Part shown: piece by piece, positions 7,439 to 16,540 of the stretch
Position numbering within the stretch: position 1 is the first letter of the stretch
How the letters are laid out: each line of letters starts with the position of its first letter
IMG/VR virus record: IMGVR_UViG_3300042367_000228
Location: 1 to 64,000 of that record
Strand: one strand, 5' to 3'
DNA from: a virus
Length of the DNA: 64,000 nt
Program-made: the position numbers and the translations under genes
The notes under the pieces: generated by a model
Database searches by the model: none
What the model was told of the DNA's origin: nothing
The model's input: the letters and a program-made list of their open reading frames with translations, nothing else

Positions 7439-8131
7439 TCATATGTTGCTCTCCTTGACCACTGTTTTTACAAGGGCTACATCATCCGATAATTTCTTAA
7501 ACTTGCTAATCCAAAACGGAACATCTAATGCCAAACTCACTACAGCTAGTTGCTCGTCATTAAATTTTTGTATAAGTTGTTTACCAGAATTACAGTTTAA
7601 TACTAGCCATGGACTAATTTTTCCATCCTTAATATCATACATTGCTCTATTTAAACTTACATATAAAAAATATTGATTCCACAATGCATTGTTTGCATCA
7701 CCCCAATCTAACATATGGGTAATACTGCGTTCTAATGCGGTATCTGCAGATTCGGTTTTAATTAAATCTACAACATACTTGTCATATAAATCATCTCTAC
7801 ACCAATGATCTAATTTAACACCGCTTGTTACTACATACGATATAAACTTATCAGGGTATAGTGGTTTTACGTTACTAACAAAACTTCCAAACTTAACAAA
7901 TGCATTGTAATATGGACTTTTACAAAAATCTTCATATGTTTTCATGCCATGGAAGTTTTGTGTCTTTTGATAAAATGTATTGTATGTTTCAAAGCCTAAT
8001 ACTACATGTTTATCTCGTTGGGCCAAGGCTCTGCGTTTTGGCTCACAAACGTGTACTGCAAGAGTAGATTCTTTTACGTATTTGCTCTTGCAGTATTGGC
8101 ATTGAAATGGCTTAGAAGGAGTTAAATTCAT
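7439..8131 (-). CDS. Conserved phage zinc-finger-like protein
   Basis: A 230-aa protein whose first 35 residues look like a C2H2/C2HC zinc finger: CQYC at 10-13, then H and C at about 27-29 (HVCEPKRR), followed by a basic KRR patch. The rest is helical (GFETYNTFYQKTQ, YYNAFVKFGSFV, KLDHWCRDDLYDKYVVDLI, ALERSITHMLDWGD). I recall this protein type as widespread in T4-like phages, with unknown function. It may bind nucleic acid, given the finger and its place beside the recombination block. The start overlaps the upstream stop by 4 bases (ATGA). Confidence 0.7.
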   Translation of the reverse strand: MNLTPSKPFQCQYCKSKYVKESTLAVHVCEPKRRALAQRDKHVVLGFETYNTFYQKTQNFHGMKTYEDFCKSPYYNAFVKFGSFVSNVKPLYPDKFISYVVTSGVKLDHWCRDDLYDKYVVDLIKTESADTALERSITHMLDWGDANNALWNQYFLYVSLNRAMYDIKDGKISPWLVLNCNSGKQLIQKFNDEQLAVVSLALDVPFWISKFKKLSDDVALVKTVVKESNI

Positions 8132-8610
8132 TTTTTGAATTTCTTTTTAATTTCTTTATCGTCTAAACCGTGGTCTTTAGCAAGCTCGGTTATTTCTTTA
8201 TCAGTAGTTAACGATGCAAGCATCTCAACTTCTTTCATTTTCATACTAGGATACATTTCGGCTAAAAATACTACTTTTTTATTATCGGTATTATCTTTTT
8301 TCTTAAATCCAATCCATTGATGGAAAAACGTTTTCTCGCCGTTATATGAACACATACACAATAGCATCCACATTAATTTAGGATGTTGTTGTAGGTCAAA
8401 CCAATGCTTGTTAAAGCATTCGTTTACTGAATAAACAAAATGTTCTTGAATATCTCTAGGTTGACCTTTTACATTACTAATATATCTATTTAGAATAAAC
8501 AATTCACTCTTTAATAGCTTTTGATTAGTTTCGTCAAGTTCATCCCACAGTTCTCGTATACCCAAATCAACTGCTTGTATTTTTTCTTTTAGTTCTAATT
8601 TTTCAGTCAT
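8128..8610 (-). CDS. Conserved phage hypothetical protein (160 aa)
   Basis: The function is not recognised. The protein starts MTEKLELKEKIQ at 8610, where ATG shares a base with the upstream TAA stop; a longer in-frame version would extend deep into the upstream gene. It is largely helical and charged, with a central hydrophobic helix (HPKLMWMLLCMCSY) and the motif FFHQWIGFKKK. The C-terminal third looks like a small helical domain ending DDKEIKKKFKK. I considered the clamp-loader subunit gp62 but see no real match. Neighbours on both sides are co-translated and lead from uvsW, so a DNA-metabolism accessory role is plausible. Confidence 0.6.
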   Translation of the reverse strand: MTEKLELKEKIQAVDLGIRELWDELDETNQKLLKSELFILNRYISNVKGQPRDIQEHFVYSVNECFNKHWFDLQQHPKLMWMLLCMCSYNGEKTFFHQWIGFKKKDNTDNKKVVFLAEMYPSMKMKEVEMLASLTTDKEITELAKDHGLDDKEIKKKFKK

Positions 8611-9116
8611 TATAGTAATTTGTCTAAATGTATTAATTCGCTTTGGCGTGATACTTCTTTTACAAAATATGCACAATCGGGTTTTGATTTTTGTTGTAAC
8701 GGTGTTGCTAGTAAATGACCTAATTTCATTTTAGGAAAATACCATTTAACATCGTTGTAAAAATTTACAATTTCGATCTTCTTGAATTCAATCCTAAAGT
8801 CTGATATTGGGTTAAACACTAGTGCATCAAACCCTCTATCATTTAAACTAGTTAACGGGAGTATTTCGATATGTGTTGCACTGCTACCATCTCCTACTGC
8901 AATACACCAATCGATTGGCATAGTTACTTCGTTATTACCAATTTTTAATACCATTGCTGGCGAATTAAATGATTCTAAATAGATTAATGGTGCAAAGAAG
9001 AAATCCGGATCTTGAGGATTACTGTTATCTAATACACCAAATCGCATGCTATCATCAACTTCGTCAGGCAAGCTGTTAAGTGAATACCACTCATTGTTAA
9101 CTGTTAATATATTCAT
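8610..9116 (-). CDS. Conserved phage hypothetical protein (168 aa)
   Basis: The function is not recognised. The ATG at 9116 overlaps the uvsW stop (ATGA), making it the next gene in the uvsW transcript; the in-frame TTG two codons upstream is not needed. The sequence is beta-rich in the first 120 residues (ILTVNNEWYSL, FFFAPLIYLESF, MVLKIGNNEVTMPIDWCIAVGD) and has no cysteine cluster or P-loop. The C-terminus is mixed. Nothing suggests membrane location or export. Confidence 0.6.
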   Translation of the reverse strand: MNILTVNNEWYSLNSLPDEVDDSMRFGVLDNSNPQDPDFFFAPLIYLESFNSPAMVLKIGNNEVTMPIDWCIAVGDGSSATHIEILPLTSLNDRGFDALVFNPISDFRIEFKKIEIVNFYNDVKWYFPKMKLGHLLATPLQQKSKPDCAYFVKEVSRQSELIHLDKLL

Positions 9117-11695
9117 TTCCAATCTACCTTATTAATTTCAAATGCATATTTTGCATCTTTATAAAATTTCTTTCTTTCTGCAAGATGTCTTTTAGCATAT
9201 TTGCAAGTACTAGTAATATCATAAATTTGCACAAAGTCTTTATCGTGTGCCTTTCTAATTCCTCTACCAATACTTTGTATAACTCTTGTAAAACTTTTAC
9301 CGGGTTCGATTAATACTAAATTAAAAATACGCGGAATATTAATGCCAACAGCAGCAACGCCATATGTTGCTACAATAATTTTATTTGATGCTGTTTTTAC
9401 TTCGTCGTATTCTGTTTTTCTATCTTTTGTTTTTACATTACCTGATACAAATACTGCATCTTCTATTTCATTTATAATAAAATTACCTGTTTCTATTCTA
9501 CCAACTAACACTAATGTATTTCCAGTTTCTGCAATAGTTCTAATAGTATCACTAATAAAACGCATTCTATCTTCATTTGTAACCTGATATTTTAATTCAT
9601 CTGCATATGACCGAAATGCTGGTAAATCAATTAGCTGCAGTACCTTTACATGACACGCAGACAATACACCTGCATCTTGTAATTCATGTGCTTTAATACC
9701 GCCTACTACAGGACCAATGCTTGCAAAGATTTGTTCATATTCAAACTTTTCTTTAGGCACCGTACCTGTTAATCCCCACCGAATTGGAGCATTACATAAG
9801 TTATGTGTAAGTAAGTTTTTTAATACATCGGCTTTTGCCATATGGACTTCGTCAACAATTACTGCGCAAACGCCGTCTAAAAATTCTGCTAATGTTATAA
9901 TGTCGTGTTCTTGATTTTTACTTTTCTTATCTAGTATGTTTAAACTTTGCCATGTACAAATTGTGTGTGTTTTGTCTAAATCCTTTTTATCACCGTAATA
10001 CATACCTACATCAAGATTCACGTTAACGAAGTCTTCACATGTTTGTTCTACTAAACTCTTATTTGGAACAATAACAATAGTACGACCGAATGGTTCACAT
10101 ACGTGAGCAAGCGTTGCTGTTGTTATCGTGTTATGAGTTACAATATAATCATCAGTAATATATAAATGATCCGGACTATCAATTAAAATACATTTAACTG
10201 GTTCAGTAGATACTAAGTTAATATCTGTAATATTAAGTTTTAAAGTATTTCCATATTGATATTTAAAGTTAGTAGCATTTTGTTTCCTAGATAATGATGT
10301 AAGCATCCACGGTTTAGGAAACTTAGTAGACACGGTATAAGAATCTTTACACGGGGTTCTTATTCCATTATACATATATGTATTATTAGTTTTTGTAAAA
10401 AGTTTTGCAATTCCACCGACACTTCTAACTAATCTTTGAAATCCGACCGCTAACTCATAACTAACCGATGTAAACTTAACACTAGATTTGTCAATTGTTC
10501 CATCACTATCAACTAATCCTCGTATAAGTTCTAATCGTTGTTCTAAACTACCTTTAAAATATATTTCAGGTATGAATTTAGAATGGCTGTATGTCTCCAT
10601 TAAGTTAAGGTCTGTTAAAATTTGAATATATTTATGAAATGAACTTTTAGAATCAGTAATATATCCTTTTTCATTTCTAATTTTATTTTTCATATGTAAC
10701 GATTTTTTATTTTGTAAAATTTTATCAGTTTTAAATGAAATTCCATAATCATACCGTGTTACATGCGTAACTTTATAGTTTTCGTCTAACTTTGATGAAA
10801 CTTTGTTAATTAGTTCATCATCAGCTGAACTAAATCCAACATGGTTATTTCTAAAACTACCGTCACCTAATAAAAACCCTAACAGCCATGGATCTAATGG
10901 TAAATTAATATCAGTATTATCATATTCCATAGTAGCCAATGGGATTCCAACTGATCTCTTAGTAGATTTTTTTAGTTTAATTAACTCACGTGTTGAAATA
11001 TTCCGTATTGAACCTGTTGACGATCTGCCCCACCCAATATTATATATTGGCCATATGTGGTCTTCACATGATCTTGCAGATCGTCCATCATAGAATGATA
11101 GTTCATACACATCCTTAATTCCTGGTTCATAAATTTCTAATATTGGCACTGATTTTCCGGTTGGAGTTATTACATAATCCCCAACTTGCATTTCGCCCAT
11201 TGTCTTCCACCCATCCGGTGTTAAAACTTTACTAGAGTAAGGTTGGCATTTACCGGCACCTGTGGCAATTTCTTGTAATGCTTGAGTTTGTGTTAAAAAT
11301 TTATTAATAGCTTCAACTTGATAGTCACGTAACATAATAGGCTGTCCGGCTTGAGAATGCCCTTCAGGCCATACTTTGCCTTGATCTGCCCAATATGATT
11401 CTGTAACTGGTGTAAAGTTTAATTTATAATGCTTTCTTAAATCTTCTATTTCGTCTATTTCAATACCGCTTTTATTAAGTACAGATAATATTGCTTCTAA
11501 ATTATTTAAATATCCAGTCCCGCCTAATCCAAATAGGCTAACAGTGCCGTCCCATCTACCTAACTTAAAAGAAGGTTGATATCTAGCATACGGCACTTCG
11601 AACTTAAATGTGTTTGCTAATTTCTTACGCACATCTAATGGCAAATTTTCAAACTTAATATTAACTTCGTCTTTTATGACTAATTTAACTCCCAT
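9113..11695 (-). CDS. uvsW: UvsW-type recombination helicase interrupted by an intein
   Basis: T4 UvsW is a superfamily-2 helicase that resolves R-loops and stalled forks and drives branch migration, switching the phage from origin- to recombination-dependent replication. Here the 860-aa precursor carries a 373-aa intein (residues 150-522), leaving a 487-aa mature protein, close to T4's 503. The N-terminal DNA-binding part (1-110) includes RYQPSFKLGRWDG. Helicase motifs are Walker A (GATGAGK-T, split by the intein), VIVDEVHMAKA, LTGTVPKE and QSIGRGIRKA. The start overlaps the 404-aa gene by 11 bases and has a GAGGAA ribosome site. Without splicing the ATP site cannot form. Confidence 0.93.
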   Translation of the reverse strand: MGVKLVIKDEVNIKFENLPLDVRKKLANTFKFEVPYARYQPSFKLGRWDGTVSLFGLGGTGYLNNLEAILSVLNKSGIEIDEIEDLRKHYKLNFTPVTESYWADQGKVWPEGHSQAGQPIMLRDYQVEAINKFLTQTQALQEIATGAGKCQPYSSKVLTPDGWKTMGEMQVGDYVITPTGKSVPILEIYEPGIKDVYELSFYDGRSARSCEDHIWPIYNIGWGRSSTGSIRNISTRELIKLKKSTKRSVGIPLATMEYDNTDINLPLDPWLLGFLLGDGSFRNNHVGFSSADDELINKVSSKLDENYKVTHVTRYDYGISFKTDKILQNKKSLHMKNKIRNEKGYITDSKSSFHKYIQILTDLNLMETYSHSKFIPEIYFKGSLEQRLELIRGLVDSDGTIDKSSVKFTSVSYELAVGFQRLVRSVGGIAKLFTKTNNTYMYNGIRTPCKDSYTVSTKFPKPWMLTSLSRKQNATNFKYQYGNTLKLNITDINLVSTEPVKCILIDSPDHLYITDDYIVTHNTITTATLAHVCEPFGRTIVIVPNKSLVEQTCEDFVNVNLDVGMYYGDKKDLDKTHTICTWQSLNILDKKSKNQEHDIITLAEFLDGVCAVIVDEVHMAKADVLKNLLTHNLCNAPIRWGLTGTVPKEKFEYEQIFASIGPVVGGIKAHELQDAGVLSACHVKVLQLIDLPAFRSYADELKYQVTNEDRMRFISDTIRTIAETGNTLVLVGRIETGNFIINEIEDAVFVSGNVKTKDRKTEYDEVKTASNKIIVATYGVAAVGINIPRIFNLVLIEPGKSFTRVIQSIGRGIRKAHDKDFVQIYDITSTCKYAKRHLAERKKFYKDAKYAFEINKVDWK
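10130..11248 (-). mobile_element. Intein with LAGLIDADG endonuclease inside the uvsW P-loop
   Basis: The intein runs from Cys150 to Asn522 of the precursor. It begins CQPYSSKVLTPDGWK and ends YIVTHN, followed by Thr as the +1 nucleophile. Two dodecapeptide-like motifs, LLGFLLGDGSF (271-281) and LELIRGLVDSDGTI (388-401), mark a LAGLIDADG homing endonuclease with both acidic residues kept. All splicing residues look intact (Cys1, terminal His-Asn, Thr+1). Insertion is between the Lys and Thr of GAGKT, a classic site because the DNA target is constrained by function. Confidence 0.93.
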
Positions 11696-12899
11696 ATGGA
11701 TTCCTCGTTTCGATTAATGGTTCTGATGGCGTATATGTTATAATCAAATCACTACATTTTGCATATACTGCCGTTTTACTGTGACGTAGTGTGTTGTTAA
11801 TACATAATACTGTCATTGGTTTCCACTCTGTTTTAAGAAAGAACTTTGGTAATTTTCCTCCGAGTACTCCTGCAACGATTGTTGAATCATCGAGCATAGT
11901 ATTATACTGTCTTTTTGCAATTGCGTCATTAAATATTTTACCATCAGGTGTATTATCTAATCTAAAGTAAATACCGATCTTATCTGTGATAGTATTATTA
12001 GTTAACGCGGTTGATAACTCATTAAACTGTACTATTGTGTTTAACGTTGTAGTTTGATCAAACACTACTAGTAGAGGTAATCGATTTAATTCAATTAACG
12101 ATTTAATAACAGTTGTTAAAGAATGAATATTGCTGTTTACCCATAATTTAGTAGATGGTCGATTAGCAATAGTTTCAGTCAACGTATTACAATTACATGG
12201 AACATTATCAGTATATTGATAACGATGTTTGCGATCTTTAATTAACAGATTAGTAGGTGTGTTACCTATATCAGTCGTAACTATAGATTTAAGAACACTG
12301 TTCGAATTGTTAGTAAGTAAAAATTGATCTAAGATTTCTAATTTATTCCACGAAACGATTGTATTATATATTTCTTGGAGTTCTGGTTCAACTTCAAAAT
12401 TATATTGTTCTAAGTTTTTTATTACAGTATATAAGTTACGTTCGGTATAATCAGCAATATAAAAAGACCCCGATTTTACTTGAATAATAGTCGATGATAA
12501 TGGTTTTAAATGATTACGAATCGTACTCGAAAATGTAAATTCAATTGCAATCACACCAGTGTAATTATTTCGAAATCCGTTGTATTCTGGAATCATATTA
12601 GACCCAGCAGGAATATGATAAATTTTCTTAATATCCGGAAGTATGCGAAATGAATTTTTCCATTGCGGGGTATCTAAATATTCTTTATAATCAGGTGTTG
12701 CTTCTAAAAGAAATTGCGAGTATGACGGTGTGTTTAAAATAGTAATTAATAAATTACTTTGTTTTTCAGTAATATATGTATCGGACATCATTGCACTGTG
12801 TAAACTTTGCAATGTTTTGTTATCTCTTGGCGAGAATGGCGGTTTTAATGACATACTTTGTAAGAATACAAAGTGAAGAAGGCTGTCTATTGTTTTCAT
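11685..12899 (-). CDS. Unknown 404-aa protein in the recombination operon
   Basis: The function is not recognised. The gene lies between uvsY and uvsW and overlaps uvsW by 11 bases, so it should be co-expressed with recombination genes. The N-terminal 100 residues are helical; the middle carries mixed strands. Residues about 270-400 have an alternating strand-helix pattern (LPLLVVFDQTTTLNTIVQFNELS, DKIGIYFRLDN, PMTVLCINNTL, DLIITYTP) that could be a Rossmann- or helicase-lobe-like fold, but no P-loop or DEAD box is present. The codon and base use match its neighbours. It may be a degenerate nuclease/helicase partner or a recombination accessory factor. Confidence 0.65.
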   Translation of the reverse strand: MKTIDSLLHFVFLQSMSLKPPFSPRDNKTLQSLHSAMMSDTYITEKQSNLLITILNTPSYSQFLLEATPDYKEYLDTPQWKNSFRILPDIKKIYHIPAGSNMIPEYNGFRNNYTGVIAIEFTFSSTIRNHLKPLSSTIIQVKSGSFYIADYTERNLYTVIKNLEQYNFEVEPELQEIYNTIVSWNKLEILDQFLLTNNSNSVLKSIVTTDIGNTPTNLLIKDRKHRYQYTDNVPCNCNTLTETIANRPSTKLWVNSNIHSLTTVIKSLIELNRLPLLVVFDQTTTLNTIVQFNELSTALTNNTITDKIGIYFRLDNTPDGKIFNDAIAKRQYNTMLDDSTIVAGVLGGKLPKFFLKTEWKPMTVLCINNTLRHSKTAVYAKCSDLIITYTPSEPLIETRNPYGS

Positions 12900-12919
12900 G
12901 TGTTATACACCTATAGTAG

Positions 12920-12940
12920 TGACGGGCACTAAGCCCGTCA
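12920..12940 (-). terminator. GC-rich hairpin between uvsY and the 404-aa gene
   Basis: TGACGGGC (12920-12927) pairs with GCCCGTCA (12933-12940) around a 5-base loop. On the minus strand it follows the uvsY stop, but no U-run follows it, so it is more likely an attenuator or RNA-processing/stability hairpin than a full terminator. Confidence 0.5.
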
Positions 12941-12946
12941 TATTAT

Positions 12947-13402
12947 TTAAAGAGTTGCGTCTTCCATGCCTGCACATCTTAGTCGTATAATATTGCTTAA
13001 TGCATACGATTTCTGATCTAAGGCTTTTGTAATACCCAACCATTGATTTCTCAGTAGTGCAAATTCGTTAATAACAAGTTCATATTCGATTACATCGTCT
13101 TCACCTTCTACATACTTTTCACAATCGCGACTACTTAATGCCCTTGCGTATGTTTCTAAATATTTTCTAAAGTGATAACTCTTTAATCTTTTAAGTTCTA
13201 TATTAAGGAACTCAAGGATAGCTTCGACTTCTTGAAGCTGTCCATATCTATGTTCTACAATGCCTGGCATTGCTGCAGATGCTTTTTCTACATTTCCTAT
13301 TATTTTACACTCTTGTTTGGCACTTGTCAACTCTGTTTGAAAATATACAATGCCGTCAGGTAGTTTTGTAATGTCTTTTACGATTGTAGAATACCAACTC
13401 AT
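12947..13402 (-). CDS. uvsY: UvsY-like recombination mediator
   Basis: UvsY loads UvsX recombinase onto gp32-coated single-stranded DNA. This 151-aa protein is close to T4 UvsY (137 aa) in size, is entirely helical, and sits two genes after uvsX. The segment LKRLKSYHFRKYLETYARAL is the basic, aromatic DNA-binding-type helix seen in the family, and the C-terminal WLGITKALDQKSYALSNI corresponds to the oligomerisation region. The start shares one base with the stop of the 78-aa gene. The assignment combines position, length and pattern; sequence identity in this family is low. Confidence 0.8.
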   Translation of the reverse strand: MSWYSTIVKDITKLPDGIVYFQTELTSAKQECKIIGNVEKASAAMPGIVEHRYGQLQEVEAILEFLNIELKRLKSYHFRKYLETYARALSSRDCEKYVEGEDDVIEYELVINEFALLRNQWLGITKALDQKSYALSNIIRLRCAGMEDATL

Positions 13403-13638
13403 TAAAACTCCAATTCTGAATAATCGTCATCATCTTCGTCGCTATTATCTTCTAAGTAGTATGTAATAGCTTGATCTAATACAGGATCAATACCAATAGC
13501 ACCTTGAAAGGTACGATCAGTAGCACCAAAGTCTGCTAACAATTCAATAAATCTCTCAGCAGCAATTTCTGCTTGTTTCTTATCAATATAATCTGCAAAC
13601 AACAACCATACATCAGCAATTTGTGTTTCATTCAACAT
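13402..13638 (-). CDS. Small conserved protein between uvsX and uvsY
   Basis: A 78-aa protein starting [14 protein letters not shown] at 13638, preceded by GGAGG inside the end of uvsX; the longer frame starting at 13707 overlaps uvsX heavily and lacks a ribosome site. It is helical (ADYIDKKQAEIAAERFIELLADFG) with a strongly acidic tail (DNSDEDDDDYSELEF), like the acidic tails of UvsX and gp32 that contact partner proteins. Small proteins of this pattern occur beside uvsX in other T4-like phages. A role helping recombinase loading is possible but inferred from place only. Confidence 0.65.
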   Translation of the reverse strand: MLNETQIADVWLLFADYIDKKQAEIAAERFIELLADFGATDRTFQGAIGIDPVLDQAITYYLEDNSDEDDDDYSELEF

Positions 13639-14716
13639 TATTATCGTCCTCCATGACGTAATCATCTTCAATGATATCTTCAATGTCATCAAATACCACT
13701 GGTACATCAGTAAACTCGTTCATTGCTCTTAACAACGAATCATTAGTATTACTTTCCCATTCCTTACGGTACAATTTAATTTCAGTACCATCAGTTGCCA
13801 CATATTTAAGTCTATTTCCATCTTTTTTCAAGATATTCTTTTTCTCAAATAAATCAACTAAACCACTAAATGGGTTCATACCTGTAGTATATGGAATTTT
13901 AATTTGTAATGACTCAAATGGTTTAGCATAACGTGTTTTCATAATTTTACATGAGGCACGAATACCGTTAACTTCGCTAACTTTATTACCATCTTCGTCT
14001 TCTTTCAATTTAAGTTTTTTCATTGCTACTACAATACTAGATGCATAGATAAAACCTTGACCGCCTGAAATCTTATCGTCTGGATCAAACATATCTTGTG
14101 ATGCATAACTATGGTTAGTACATACTAAACCTACATTGTGACTACCGAACATATTAACACAGTTACGAACGAGTGCTGTAAGTGCTTTAGGTTTACGACC
14201 CATATCACCTTTTAAATCACCTGCTTCGAATTGATTAATATCAGTCGGAGTTAATAACATACCTAATGAATCTACTACAAACAAGACTTTCGGTTTGTCT
14301 TCCATAGCTTTGTATTCTTTCATAAACTCACTTATAGTTTTAGCTACGTCATCAATCATAGCCATGTTAAGTTTAAGAAGTTTTTCTTCACTTGTATCTA
14401 CACCTAGTGCGTGTAGCCAAGCTTCGTCTAGTGCGTTTTCAGAATCAATCAATACTACATAAATTTCTTGTTCTTGAGCGTGTTTAATGATATTACCTGA
14501 GCAGATGTAACTTTTACCTGCACCTGATTCGCCTGCAAACACAGTTACTTTGCCTAATGGAATACCTTTGTTGAAATCTGAACTAATAAGATAGTTCAAT
14601 GCGAAATTGCCAGTACTTACCCAATCTGTAGGATCATTAAAGCCTACACCTAAGCCGTCAATGCTTTTTGTTAGAGTTTTTCGAAATTTTGTTAAATCAA
14701 AGGGACGAGTAGCCAT
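13628..14716 (-). CDS. uvsX: UvsX RecA-like recombinase
   Basis: UvsX forms filaments on single-stranded DNA and carries out strand exchange in phage recombination-dependent replication and repair. It is 362 aa (T4: 391). It has Walker A GESGAGKS at 62-69, the catalytic region [13 protein letters not shown], Walker B-like [12 protein letters not shown], and the L2/ISGGQ element [10 protein letters not shown]. The acidic C-terminus ([18 protein letters not shown]) is typical. The ribosome site CGGAGATAACTA lies within the end of the upstream endonuclease gene, which overlaps uvsX by 20 bases out of frame. The first seven codons are nearly duplicated at the start of that endonuclease gene. Confidence 0.95.
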   Translation of the reverse strand: MATRPFDLTKFRKTLTKSIDGLGVGFNDPTDWVSTGNFALNYLISSDFNKGIPLGKVTVFAGESGAGKSYICSGNIIKHAQEQEIYVVLIDSENALDEAWLHALGVDTSEEKLLKLNMAMIDDVAKTISEFMKEYKAMEDKPKVLFVVDSLGMLLTPTDINQFEAGDLKGDMGRKPKALTALVRNCVNMFGSHNVGLVCTNHSYASQDMFDPDDKISGGQGFIYASSIVVAMKKLKLKEDEDGNKVSEVNGIRASCKIMKTRYAKPFESLQIKIPYTTGMNPFSGLVDLFEKKNILKKDGNRLKYVATDGTEIKLYRKEWESNTNDSLLRAMNEFTDVPVVFDDIEDIIEDDYVMEDDNNVE

Positions 14717-15461
14717 TAGTTATCTCCGTGTGTAGTTTTCTATTTTCTTTTTTGTTATGTTTGCCAAACCGATCTTTACGTTCTTCTGCTGTCATTTTAG
14801 ATATTTGTTCTTTCTTTATATTACTCATTTTTTTACATATTTCTGCATTATGAGTATACTCTAATTTTGCTTGAGATTCTCTCATTTTTCGTTTAGTTTC
14901 ATCAGTATGCTTCATACCAATATGTCCATTAGATTTACCTTTTTTTGCTAAAGAAATTGCCAATTTTCTCTCTTCAGACATAGGACCTCTAAGTTTTCCA
15001 CTCAATGATGCTTTTATTTTTTGACGCTGTTCGTTAGTAAATCCTCGGCGTTTAGCAGATGCACTCATTTTCTTAATAGTTTCCACTGAATGACGCTTAT
15101 TGAGCATTCCGGTGATACCTTGTTTAATATTCTCTCTCATTTTTTTTCGAGTTAATGGTCCTGGATTTATTAATCCATCGCCTCCATCTGTTAAATTGTG
15201 TAATATACCGGTACCTATATCTTTTCTACCATAAAAAGATATTAAATCTATTTCTAATGAAATTGCTGCTGACTCAAATAAATTTTCTTTTATGAATTTA
15301 ATTTTTGATTTATCTTTTGGAACGCTGATTCTACCATGCGTCTCAAAAGCTCGATTTTTTTTACCTTTACCGATATAATACGGTGTATTATCAGATTTTC
15401 TTAAATAACTGTAAACATAAAAAATAGGGGTATGATTATTATCAAAGGGTTTTGTTGCCAT
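14697..15461 (-). CDS. GIY-YIG homing endonuclease between gp32 and uvsX
   Basis: This is a 254-aa free-standing homing endonuclease. The GIY-YIG domain is seen as IFYVYSY, then [13 protein letters not shown], with the catalytic Glu in [11 protein letters not shown]. After about residue 100 come several NUMOD3-type DNA-binding repeats ([51 protein letters not shown]). I chose ATG 15461 (MATKPFDNN) because GGAG lies 7 bases upstream; the frame is open ten codons further. Its first seven codons copy the start of uvsX, and its tail reads out of frame through the uvsX start, so it appears to have inserted at the uvsX 5' end and taken over its initiation signals. Confidence 0.9.
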   Translation of the reverse strand: MATKPFDNNHTPIFYVYSYLRKSDNTPYYIGKGKKNRAFETHGRISVPKDKSKIKFIKENLFESAAISLEIDLISFYGRKDIGTGILHNLTDGGDGLINPGPLTRKKMRENIKQGITGMLNKRHSVETIKKMSASAKRRGFTNEQRQKIKASLSGKLRGPMSEERKLAISLAKKGKSNGHIGMKHTDETKRKMRESQAKLEYTHNAEICKKMSNIKKEQISKMTAEERKDRFGKHNKKENRKLHTEITNGYSSL

Positions 15462-15480
15462 GAATATACTCCAAACAATG

Positions 15481-15508
15481 TAACGTAGCAAGACCCCTTG
15501 CTACGTTA
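15481..15508 (-). terminator. 12-bp perfect hairpin after gp32
   Basis: TAACGTAGCAAG (15481-15492) pairs perfectly with CTTGCTACGTTA (15497-15508) around a 4-base loop (GGGT on the minus strand). It sits 12 bases after the gp32 stop. The following minus-strand sequence CATTGTTTGGAG has no U-run, so it is either a weak terminator or a 3' stability/processing hairpin for gp32 mRNA. Confidence 0.65.
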
Positions 15509-15520
15509 ATCTTACACCTA

Positions 15521-16531
15521 TTAACCGCGGTTACGAATTCTTGCTAAAATATCATTAGCACGAGAATCGCTTGATGCCGCAGGCGCTGTGTCAACAGCAG
15601 TTGGTGGAGTATATGCATTAACAGTTTCAGCTGGCTCATCCCAAGGTAATTCTTCTTCGACTTTGTGTACTACAGGAGCTACGGGTGCAACAACTGGTGC
15701 TACTGTAGCAGTATGCGTAGGAGCTGCATTTTCGTCAAACTGTACACCATATGGTCTAAAGTATTTGCCCCAACGTTCGATGTCATATGCTTCACCATTT
15801 ACTGATGCTTCAAACATTTCCATCATAACTTTAAGTTCAACGTCGTTTGGTTTTTTAGGTAAGTAGTCTGATAAGTTTGGTAATCCAAATTTATCAATTG
15901 CTGCATTTTCAGCATCGCTTAATGGACGTGTGTTACGTTTCCAAGTTGATGTTGAATAATCAGCAAAGCCGCCTTTGCTACCGACACGTAATGTAAAGTC
16001 GAAACCATTTACATAGTCTGTAGGTAATTCTGTATATTCTTCGTCAGTTAATGCTGCGTGAATTAATTTGTTAATTTGTGGTCCGATAATAAATCTACGG
16101 ATTGAATTTTCAGGTGGTTCTTTTTCGTCTAAACCGTCTTTAGATACAAAGCCATGATAAATGAAGCTACGTTTTTTCCAGTATTTACGACCCATGTCTT
16201 CTAATGAAGGATCTTTAAACCAGGGACGCACTTCTGAAAGAATCGGACATACTGAACCGTCGTTATACATTTCAACGCATGGTACATTTACTGTTACTGC
16301 TTTATTATCTGTTTGACCTTTAATACCTGCAAAAGGTAATTTGATTACGTTGCGTTCAACCCAGAAAAAAGTGTTATCTGGATTACCGTCTGGTAGGAAT
16401 CTAAAAGTTGCTTCGCCGCCTGATTTAATAGTCCAGAAAGGATAAATTGATTTATCGCCGCCTGTGTTACTATCTGTTGTACGTGTTTCTGCCGCTTTTA
16501 ATTTTGCTCTGATTTCTGCTAGTGTTGCCAT
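15521..16531 (-). CDS. gp32: Single-stranded DNA-binding protein, T4 gp32 type
   Basis: gp32 coats single-stranded DNA during replication and recombination and contacts UvsX, UvsY and the replisome. This copy is 336 aa (T4: 301). The N-terminal LAEIRAKLKAAE resembles the LAST/cooperativity region. The core has FLPDG, PCVEMYNDGSVCPI (zinc-site-like cysteines), and KYWKKRSFIYHGFV. A long Ala/Pro/Val-rich linker (about 265-310) precedes a C-terminal end DILARIRNRG that is not strongly acidic, unlike T4; the acidic EEELPWDEP at about 292-300 may serve that role. It is preceded by a TATAAATA promoter-like motif and a structured leader. Confidence 0.92.
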   Translation of the reverse strand: MATLAEIRAKLKAAETRTTDSNTGGDKSIYPFWTIKSGGEATFRFLPDGNPDNTFFWVERNVIKLPFAGIKGQTDNKAVTVNVPCVEMYNDGSVCPILSEVRPWFKDPSLEDMGRKYWKKRSFIYHGFVSKDGLDEKEPPENSIRRFIIGPQINKLIHAALTDEEYTELPTDYVNGFDFTLRVGSKGGFADYSTSTWKRNTRPLSDAENAAIDKFGLPNLSDYLPKKPNDVELKVMMEMFEASVNGEAYDIERWGKYFRPYGVQFDENAAPTHTATVAPVVAPVAPVVHKVEEELPWDEPAETVNAYTPPTAVDTAPAASSDSRANDILARIRNRG

Positions 16532-16540
16532 TTTATTATC

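Noticed and set aside
8128-8610. Clamp-loader small subunit gp62
   Set aside because: Size and helix content fit, but I see no specific match, and gp44/gp45 genes are not adjacent.
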